A stretch of DNA of 64,000 nt. Source: Pseudomonas sp. RIT-562. Its GTDB lineage: Bacteria; Pseudomonadota; Gammaproteobacteria; Pseudomonadales; Pseudomonadaceae. Position numbers and translations under genes: made by a program. The notes under the pieces were generated by a model. The model made no database searches. It was not told where the DNA came from and saw nothing but the letters and a program-made list of their open reading frames with translations. The stretch is from assembly GCF_026241895.1 (NCBI RefSeq), contig NZ_JAPJIV010000015.1, positions 1 through 64,000 on the forward strand. Direction: 5' to 3'. Below, piece after piece: positions 58,350-64,000 of the stretch; the first letter of the stretch is position 1; every line of letters starts with the position of its first letter.

Positions 58350-59441
58350 ATGTCCGGCAATACCTACGGCAAGCTGTTCACTGTCACCACCGCGGGCGAA
58401 AGCCATGGTCCGGCGTTGGTCGCCATTGTCGACGGCTGCCCGCCGGGCCTGGAAATTTCCCTGGAGGATTTGCAACGCGACCTCGATCGCCGCAAACCCG
58501 GCACCAGCCGCCACACCACGCAGCGCCAGGAAGCCGACGAAGTCGAAATCCTCTCCGGCGTATTTGAAGGTCGCACCACCGGTTGCGCCATCGGCCTGCT
58601 GATTCGCAACACCGACCAGAAGTCCAAGGACTACTCGGCGATCAAGGATCTGTTCCGCCCCGCCCACGCCGACTACACCTATCACCACAAGTATGGCGAG
58701 CGCGATTACCGCGGCGGCGGTCGCAGCTCGGCGCGGGAAACTGCCATGCGCGTGGCGGCCGGCGCGATTGCCAAGAAATACCTGGCCACCCAGGGCATCG
58801 TCATTCGCGGTTACATGAGTCAGTTAGGCCCAATCGAAATCCCGTTCAAGACCTGGGATTCGGTGGAAGACAACGCGTTTTTCAGCCCTGACCCGGATAA
58901 GGTCCCGGAGCTGGAAGCCTATATGGACCAGCTGCGCCGCGATCAGGATTCCGTTGGCGCGAAGATCACCGTCGTTGCCGAAGGCGTGATGCCAGGCCTC
59001 GGCGAGCCGATTTTCGATCGCCTTGATGCCGAACTGGCCCATGCGCTGATGAGCATCAACGCGGTCAAGGGCGTGGAAATCGGCGCCGGTTTCGCCAGCG
59101 TTGCCCAGCGCGGCACCGAACACCGCGACGAAATGACCCCGGAAGGTTTCCTCAGCAATAACGCCGGCGGCATTCTGGGCGGCATCTCGTCCGGCCAGCC
59201 GATTGTCGCGCACCTGGCGTTGAAGCCGACTTCGAGCATCACCACGCCGGGCCTTTCTATCGACGTTCATGGCAATCCGGTGGATGTCATCACCAAGGGG
59301 CGTCACGACCCGTGCGTGGGCATCCGCGCCACGCCGATCGCCGAAGCGATGATGGCCATCGTGCTGATGGATCACCTGCTGCGCCACCGCGGGCAGAACG
59401 CCGATGTGCGCGTCAGCACGCCGGTGCTGGGTCAGCTTTAA
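58350..59441 (+). CDS. aroC: chorismate synthase
   Basis: The 363-residue enzyme begins MSGNTYGKLFTVTTAGESHG and contains RYRGGGRSSARETAMRVAAG-like sequence (DYRGGGRSSARETAMRVAAG) and the third signature RHDPCVGIRATPIAEAMMA. It uses reduced FMN to convert EPSP to chorismate, completing the pathway started by the two DAHP synthases in this window. Start 58350 matches the family; a longer frame upstream is not supported. Confidence 0.97.
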   Translation: MSGNTYGKLFTVTTAGESHGPALVAIVDGCPPGLEISLEDLQRDLDRRKPGTSRHTTQRQEADEVEILSGVFEGRTTGCAIGLLIRNTDQKSKDYSAIKDLFRPAHADYTYHHKYGERDYRGGGRSSARETAMRVAAGAIAKKYLATQGIVIRGYMSQLGPIEIPFKTWDSVEDNAFFSPDPDKVPELEAYMDQLRRDQDSVGAKITVVAEGVMPGLGEPIFDRLDAELAHALMSINAVKGVEIGAGFASVAQRGTEHRDEMTPEGFLSNNAGGILGGISSGQPIVAHLALKPTSSITTPGLSIDVHGNPVDVITKGRHDPCVGIRATPIAEAMMAIVLMDHLLRHRGQNADVRVSTPVLGQL

Positions 59442-59469
59442 TGGCTGACCTGATGGCCGCTGCAGTCTG

Positions 59470-60621
59470 ATGACGACAGCGGCGCTCCCGTACTGGCGGC
59501 TCTCCAGTTTTTATCTGTTCTATTTCGCCTTGCTCGGTTCGACAGCGCCGTTCCTGGCGCTGTACTTCGATCACCTGGGTTTTTCCAGTGCGCGCATCGG
59601 CGAGCTGGTGGCGATTCCGATGCTGATGCGCTGCGTGGCGCCGAACATCTGGGGCTGGCTGGGGGACTACACCGGCCGGCGCCTGGCCATCGTGCGCTTT
59701 GGCGCGGTGTGCACCCTGCTGTCGTTTGCGCTGATTTTCGTCAGCAAGACCTACGCCTGGCTGGCGATGGTCATGGCCTTGCACGCATTCTTCTGGCACG
59801 CGGTGCTGCCGCAGTTCGAAGTCATCACCCTGGCACACTTGCAAGGCCAGACCTCGCGCTACAGCCAGATCCGCTTGTGGGGTTCCATCGGTTTCATCAT
59901 CACCGTGGTCGCGCTGGGACGCTTGTTCGAGTGGTTGAGCCTGGACATTTATCCCCTGGCGCTGGTGCTGATCATGGCCGGGATCGTGGTCAGCAGCCTG
60001 TGGGTGCCCAATGCCCAGCCGGTGCAGGGTGAACGCATCGCCGGCGAAGGTTTTGTGCAACAGTTGCGCAGTCCCGGGGTCCTGGCGTTTTATGCCTGTG
60101 TGGCCCTGATGCAACTGAGCCACGGCCCGTACTACACCTTCCTGACGTTGCACCTGGAGCAATTAGGCTACAGCCGTGGGCTGATCGGCCTGCTCTGGGC
60201 GCTGGGGGTGGTGGCCGAAGTCCTGATGTTCCTGGGCATGAGCAAGATTCTTGCGCGTTTTTCCGTGCGCCGGGTACTGCTGGCGAGTTTTCTCCTGGCG
60301 GCGCTGCGCTGGTTGTTGCTGGGCTCGTTCGCCGAATATGTGTGGGTGCTGCTATTTGCCCAGGTGCTGCACGCCGCAACTTTCGGCAGTTTTCATGCAG
60401 CTGCCATCCAGTTCGTGCAACGTAGTTTCGGTTCGCGCCAGCAAGGGCAGGGCCAGGCGTTGTACGCAGCGCTGGCCGGCACCGGCGGCGCACTGGGCGC
60501 TTTGTACTCCGGCTACAGCTGGAATGCCCTCGGGGCCACGTTCACCTTTAGTATCGCCAGTCTCGCAGCCTTCGCCGCTGCCGTTATCATAGCCACACGC
60601 ATGCAAGAGGACAGGCCATGA
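59470..60621 (+). CDS. MFS transporter (HcaT/LacY-like)
   Basis: The 383-residue membrane protein has 12 predicted helices and an MFS_1-like layout: YLFYFALLGSTAPFLALYFD-like first helix (FYLFYFALLGSTAPFLALYF), WGWLGDYTGRRLAIVRFGAV for the loop 2-3 motif, and RLWGSIGFIITVVALGRLFE. The substrate is unknown. Its stop overlaps the mtnB start (ATGA), so it is the first gene of an operon with mtnB, mtnD and mtnC, suggesting transport related to methionine salvage; this is inference. Confidence 0.85.
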   Translation: MTTAALPYWRLSSFYLFYFALLGSTAPFLALYFDHLGFSSARIGELVAIPMLMRCVAPNIWGWLGDYTGRRLAIVRFGAVCTLLSFALIFVSKTYAWLAMVMALHAFFWHAVLPQFEVITLAHLQGQTSRYSQIRLWGSIGFIITVVALGRLFEWLSLDIYPLALVLIMAGIVVSSLWVPNAQPVQGERIAGEGFVQQLRSPGVLAFYACVALMQLSHGPYYTFLTLHLEQLGYSRGLIGLLWALGVVAEVLMFLGMSKILARFSVRRVLLASFLLAALRWLLLGSFAEYVWVLLFAQVLHAATFGSFHAAAIQFVQRSFGSRQQGQGQALYAALAGTGGALGALYSGYSWNALGATFTFSIASLAAFAAAVIIATRMQEDRP

Positions 60622-61244
60622 GCCTTACCCGTGAACATCTCGCCCAGGAAATCATCGATGCCGGGCGCTTCCTGTATGGCCGCGGCTGGTCGCCGGCCAC
60701 CAGCAGCAACTATTCGGCGCGCCTGTCGCCGACCGAAGCGCTGCTGACCGTGTCCGGCAAGCACAAAGGCCAGTTGGGCCTGGATGATGTGCTGGCCACC
60801 GACCTGTCGGGCAACAGCCTGGAACCGGGCAAAAAACCGTCCGCCGAAACCTTGCTGCACACCCAGCTCTACAGCTGGTGCGCGGACATCGGCGCGGTGC
60901 TGCACACCCATTCGGTGAATGCCACGGTGCTGTCGCGCCTGACCCCGCAGGATTTCATCGAGTTCGAGGATTACGAGCTGCAAAAGGCCTTCAGTGGCAT
61001 ATCGACCCACGAATCCCGGGTGCGAGTGCCGATTTTCGACAATGACCAGGACATTGCGCGCCTCGCCGCCAAGGTGCAGCCTTGGTTGGAGGCTCACCCC
61101 GATTGCGTCGGCTACCTGATTCGCGGCCATGGCCTCTACACCTGGGGCGCGCGTATGAGTGACGCGTTGCGGCAGATCGAGGCCTTCGAATTTTTGTTTG
61201 AGTGCGAGTTGAAGATGCGCTCGCTCTCCAACCGTAACGCATGA
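60618..61244 (+). CDS. mtnB: methylthioribulose-1-phosphate dehydratase
   Basis: The 208-residue class II aldolase-like enzyme has zinc-binding VLHTHSVNATVLSR and YLIRGHGLYTWG, and opens SLTREHLAQEIIDAGRFLYG. It removes water from methylthioribulose 1-phosphate in the methionine salvage pathway. It overlaps the transporter gene upstream and is followed 20 bp later by mtnD. Confidence 0.95.
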   Translation: MSLTREHLAQEIIDAGRFLYGRGWSPATSSNYSARLSPTEALLTVSGKHKGQLGLDDVLATDLSGNSLEPGKKPSAETLLHTQLYSWCADIGAVLHTHSVNATVLSRLTPQDFIEFEDYELQKAFSGISTHESRVRVPIFDNDQDIARLAAKVQPWLEAHPDCVGYLIRGHGLYTWGARMSDALRQIEAFEFLFECELKMRSLSNRNA

Positions 61245-61264
61245 ACCGTTAAGGAGTTGCCCTG

Positions 61265-61810
61265 ATGAGCAGCCTGTCCGTTTACCACGTCTCAAGCCCT
61301 GACATTCCGAACAAGGTGCTAACGCATTTCGAAGACATCGCTTCGACCCTGGCCGAGCAGGGTGTGCGCTTCGACCGCTGGCAAGCCGCAGCGAAAATCC
61401 AGCCCGGCGCCAGCCAGGAAGAAGTGATCGCGGCTTACCAGGAACAGATCGACAAGCTGATGACCGAACGCGGCTACGTGACGGTCGACGTCATCAGCCT
61501 GAACAGCGATCACCCGCAAAAAGCCGAACTGCGCGCCAAGTTCCTCGACGAGCACCGGCATGGTGAGGACGAAGTACGCTTTTTTGTCGCCGGCCGTGGG
61601 CTGTTCACCCTGCACATCGACGATTACGTTTATGCCGTACTGTGCGAGAAGAACGACCTAATCTCGGTGCCTGCCGGTACCCCGCACTGGTTCGACATGG
61701 GTGAACATCCGCACTTCGTGGCGATACGCCTGTTCAACAACCCTGAAGGCTGGGTGGCTAACTTCACCGGCGAAGACATCGCCAATCGCTTCCCGCGACT
61801 GGAGGATTGA
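61265..61810 (+). CDS. mtnD: acireductone dioxygenase
   Basis: The 181-residue cupin has metal ligands in DEHRHGEDEVRFFVAGRGLF (His-x-His-x3-Glu) and in VPAGTPHWFDMGE (His). Depending on the metal it forms the keto acid precursor of methionine (iron) or an off-pathway product (nickel). TAAGGAGTTGCCCTG precedes the start. Four base pairs separate its stop from mtnC. Confidence 0.96.
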   Translation: MSSLSVYHVSSPDIPNKVLTHFEDIASTLAEQGVRFDRWQAAAKIQPGASQEEVIAAYQEQIDKLMTERGYVTVDVISLNSDHPQKAELRAKFLDEHRHGEDEVRFFVAGRGLFTLHIDDYVYAVLCEKNDLISVPAGTPHWFDMGEHPHFVAIRLFNNPEGWVANFTGEDIANRFPRLED

Positions 61811-61814
61811 GCCG

Positions 61815-62498
61815 ATGCCGATCAAAGCGATCCTCACCGACATCGAAGGCACCACCAGCGCCGTGAGCTTTGTGTTCGACGTGCTGTTTCCCTACGCTGC
61901 CAAGCACCTGCCGGACTTCGTTCGGCAACAGGCCGGGCGCGCCGATGTGGCCGAGCAACTGGACGCGGTGCGCCGCGACAGCAACGAGCCAGAGGCGGAT
62001 GTCGAACGGGTCATCGAGATTCTCCTTGGCTGGATTGCCGAAGACCGCAAGGCCACGCCGTTGAAGGCGTTGCAAGGGATGGTCTGGGAGCAGGGCTACC
62101 AGGCGGGGCAGTTGCAGGGGCATGTGTACCCGGATGCCGTCGAAGCGCTCAAGGCATGGCATCAGGCCGGCTTTAAACTTTATGTTTACTCGTCAGGCTC
62201 GATTCAGGCGCAGAAGCTGATTTTCGGCTGTTCGGAAGCGGGGGATTTGTCTGCGCTGTTTAGCGGCTATTTCGACACCACTTCAGGTCCCAAGCGAGAG
62301 GCGCAGTCGTACCAGCGGATCACCCAGGCGATTGGCCTTGACGCTGCACAGATACTGTTTCTGTCGGATATCGTCGAAGAACTGGATGCTGCGCGGGCAG
62401 CTGGAATGGCTACGTGCGGTTTGGCGCGAGAAGGAGGGGAGTTGCCTGGTCACGTGACCGTCGACAGCTTCAAAAACATCGACCCGGCAAAATTCTAA
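61815..62498 (+). CDS. mtnC: enolase-phosphatase E1
   Basis: The 227-residue HAD-family enzyme starts MPIKAILTDIEGTTSAVSFV (nucleophile Asp in DIEGT) and has YVYSSGSIQAQKLIFGCSEA and ILFLSDIVEELDAARAAGMA. It performs enolisation and dephosphorylation to acireductone, linking MtnB and MtnD. The start ATG 61815 has GGAGG upstream and follows the mtnD stop by four bases. Confidence 0.96.
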   Translation: MPIKAILTDIEGTTSAVSFVFDVLFPYAAKHLPDFVRQQAGRADVAEQLDAVRRDSNEPEADVERVIEILLGWIAEDRKATPLKALQGMVWEQGYQAGQLQGHVYPDAVEALKAWHQAGFKLYVYSSGSIQAQKLIFGCSEAGDLSALFSGYFDTTSGPKREAQSYQRITQAIGLDAAQILFLSDIVEELDAARAAGMATCGLAREGGELPGHVTVDSFKNIDPAKF

Positions 62499-62535
62499 AA
62501 CAACTGCTGGAAGAACGTTGTAGCAGCACAAACAC

Positions 62536-62627
62536 CTGTGGGAGCAAAGCTTGCTCGCGATTCTTTGGCGTCAGTTGAACAACCGTTCCTGACACATCGC
62601 AATCGCGAGCAAGCTTTGCTCCCACAG
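62536..62627. repeat. REP-type palindrome (27-bp arms)
   Basis: CTGTGGGAGCAAAGCTTGCT CGCGATT (62536-62562) is exactly complementary to AATCGCGAGCAAGCTTTGCT CCCACAG (62601-62627). It lies between the mtnC and DUF3509 stop codons. Confidence 0.93.
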
Positions 62628-62682
62628 TATTTACAGCTTTAGAACATTTACAGCTCTAAACCCGCTGAAGCATTCGAACAAT

Positions 62683-62961
62683 TTACGCCGAATGATAAGT
62701 CGGCAAAGCAAACCGTTGCTGGCTTTGCAGCATCGAAATCTGCGGTAGTTCGCTGGCCTGTTCAGCCAGGTCGCGGCGGATCGCACTGATCACCCACGAC
62801 AACTGGTCACCAGCATGCAGCTGCTGGTAGGAAATCGAGCGTTTGAAGACTTTGCCTTCCTGACTGCGCAGTGTCAGCAGGATGCCGCCGTCGGGGCGTG
62901 GCTGAGTGTTCACTTCGAAGTTGGAGAACAGGGAGGTAAATTTTTCTTGGATCAGGCTCAT
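62683..62961 (-). CDS. DUF3509 family protein
   Basis: The 92-residue protein begins MSLIQEKFTSLFSNFEVNTQ and contains PRPDGGILLTLRSQEGKVFK, VISAIRRDLAEQASELP and MLQSQQRF. I place it in DUF3509, a small cytoplasmic family found almost only in Pseudomonas with no known function. The start MSLIQEK is preferred over longer frames because the upstream part is not protein-like. Confidence 0.75.
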   Translation of the reverse strand: MSLIQEKFTSLFSNFEVNTQPRPDGGILLTLRSQEGKVFKRSISYQQLHAGDQLSWVISAIRRDLAEQASELPQISMLQSQQRFALPTYHSA

Positions 62962-63304
62962 GTCTATCAGCTCCGTTAGCACTTGATTAGCAAGCATGGA
63001 GAGGTAGTTGCACCCTTTGTGCCAGTATTCTAAATATAAAAAACCCTTATAAATCAATGAGATGAAAAATCTGGCATTTTTGCCTCTCGTGCAATCTGCA
63101 TGAAAGGCCATCGTGCATCCTGCATTTTGCGAGATTGCTTCGGTTTCAACGGAACCATTCGCACATTCCGCGCTCACGCTGCCACCGAGGTGATAGGCGG
63201 ATACAAAACATTGCAAAAACCGCGTGTACAGCCCCTGAACCACTCACGTACTTTCGGCCTCAGACACCGCCACCCGACAATAAAAAGATCGAACGGGAGC
63301 AACC
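62962..63304. other. 343-bp divergent promoter region
   Basis: No gene is seen. AT-rich DNA at about 63020-63075 (TTCTAAATATAAAAAACCCTTATAAATC) is a plausible promoter for the minus-strand DUF3509 gene. The plus-strand acyl-CoA synthetase promoter would lie in 63090-63290, where no strong box is evident. Confidence 0.5.
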
Positions 63305-64000
63305 ATGAGCCGCGCGCTGAACCACACGATTACCTGGGGCATGATGCTCCGCAAACTGCCTTCCATCGCCAAGGCGCTACCTCGAGTGGTGCGGGGCATG
63401 AAGGCCGCCAACGTCAAGGATCCGACCCAATCATGTGGTCTCGGCTGGAGCTTCGAGCAAGCGACGCTGCGCAATCCCGACGGCCCGGCGTTACTTCAGG
63501 GCGATGTGCTGCTGACCTACGCCGAGGTCAACCAGTGGGCCAATCGCATTGCCCACCACCTCAGCTCCCAGGGCATCCGCAAGGGCGATGTGGTAGCGGT
63601 GTTCATCGAGAATCGCCCGGAACTGCTGGTGACTATCCTCGCGGTGGCCAAGACGGGTGCGATCAGTGCCCTGCTCAATACCTCGCAAACCCGTGACACC
63701 CTGGCCCACAGCCTGAACCTGGTGACACCTGCAGCCATCATCGTCGGCGGCGAATTGGTGCCGGCGTTTTGCGCGGTCAGCGAGCGCGTGGCGATCGATC
63801 CGGCGCGCACCTGGTACGTCGCGGATCAGGATACTTACCGCCACCCGGGTATTGCGCCCGATGGTTTCATCAACCTGATGGCGGCGATCGCCGACAGCCC
63901 CAGCGAAAACCCGGCGACCAGTCAGCAGATCTTTTTCGACGATCCCTGCTTTTACATCTACACCTCGGGCACCACCGGGTTGCCCAAGGCGGGGGTGTTC
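63305..64000 (+). CDS. long-chain acyl-CoA synthetase (AMP-binding), 3' end outside the window
   Basis: The first 232 residues are present. They contain LLQGDVLLTYAEVNQWANRI, KGDVVAVFIENRPELLVTIL and, at the edge, the P-loop CFYIYTSGTTGLPKAG of adenylate-forming enzymes. The N-terminal segment LPRVVRGMKAANVKDPTQSC is typical of the fatty-acid-transport-protein-like long-chain acyl-CoA synthetases of pseudomonads. It would activate fatty acids with ATP and CoA. GGGAGCAACC precedes ATG 63305. Confidence 0.85.
   Translation, partial: MSRALNHTITWGMMLRKLPSIAKALPRVVRGMKAANVKDPTQSCGLGWSFEQATLRNPDGPALLQGDVLLTYAEVNQWANRIAHHLSSQGIRKGDVVAVFIENRPELLVTILAVAKTGAISALLNTSQTRDTLAHSLNLVTPAAIIVGGELVPAFCAVSERVAIDPARTWYVADQDTYRHPGIAPDGFINLMAAIADSPSENPATSQQIFFDDPCFYIYTSGTTGLPKAGVF

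Noticed and set aside
62683..63243. Longer 186-codon version of the DUF3509 gene
   Set aside because: The additional N-terminal part runs through the AT-rich promoter region and has no family-like sequence; MSLIQEK is the natural start.
1..64000. tRNA or rRNA genes
   Set aside because: No cloverleaf-like sequence with TTCGA(A/T)TC arms or rRNA segments was recognised in the intergenic regions.

Overview
This window looks like about 64 kb of chromosome from a non-aeruginosa Pseudomonas, most likely of the P. fluorescens group. The evidence is the oprI lipoprotein, EarP paired with an Arg32-type elongation factor P, the smrB/prmB/aroC/mtn block, a complete urate-to-glyoxylate cluster, and many short palindromic REP-type elements between genes. 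GC content is high except in one block. No rRNA, tRNA, CRISPR array, transposase, integrase or origin was seen.

Layout. 1-3.9 kb: a 9-bp minisatellite, a periplasmic L,D-transpeptidase, oprI, a GNAT protein and a class I DAHP synthase. 4-8.4 kb: a PilZ-like protein and a thioredoxin whose start codons overlap head to head, then panE, a 5'-nucleotidase, a universal stress protein and cysB. 8.4-12.4 kb: a Gre-like factor, earP-efp and ohr/ohrR. 12.4-17.1 kb: two LysR regulators, a frameshifted TauE/SafE transporter, two DUF1127 proteins and a YcaQ-type DNA glycosylase. 17.2-27.3 kb: class II DAHP synthase, a spermidine-synthase-like protein, an enoyl-CoA hydratase, the DEAD-box helicase deaD with a possible self-closing start site, an MscS channel, the M18 aminopeptidase apeB and an RluA pseudouridine synthase. 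27.4-31.7 kb: minCDE, divergent from a lipid A acyltransferase and a patatin. 31.7-40.6 kb: purine salvage and urate breakdown, with two Tsx-like outer membrane channels, an NCS2 permease, puuD, allA, alc, uraD, puuE and divergent uraH. 49.8-54.4 kb: a LysE exporter, a second NCS2 permease, a glutaredoxin-like protein, folE and smrB. 54.5-64 kb: a cysteine-hydrolase homologue without the cysteine, prmB, aroC, a transporter, the methionine-salvage genes mtnBDC, a DUF3509 protein and the start of an acyl-CoA synthetase.

The unusual region is 40.6-49.7 kb, set between uraH and lysE/NCS2. It holds four genes in one direction. The first to be transcribed encodes a 1159-residue protein that resembles insecticidal or large-clostridial-type toxins, with a hydrophobic pore-forming segment followed by glycine/aspartate-rich calcium-binding repeats. 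The next two encode paralogous proline-rich proteins of about 607 residues that I cannot assign to a family. The last is a decayed third paralogue whose C-terminal part aligns with Dam-type (D12) adenine methyltransferases but has lost the DPPY motif. All three paralogues carry the same basic KRPR motif in a linker just before the C-terminal region, which looks like a classical eukaryotic nuclear localisation signal. I infer a multi-component anti-eukaryotic toxin locus: one pore former plus a family of effectors with exchangeable C-termini that may be aimed at the host nucleus. This is a hypothesis from sequence patterns and has not been tested.

Elsewhere the genes fit ordinary metabolism. 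The purine cluster would take up nucleosides and urate or xanthine and degrade urate to glyoxylate and urea. Near-palindromic TTGT(A/G)TACAA sites lie upstream of puuE/uraH and of the second NCS2 permease, and a RutR-like box lies beside the latter, suggesting shared nucleobase-responsive control.
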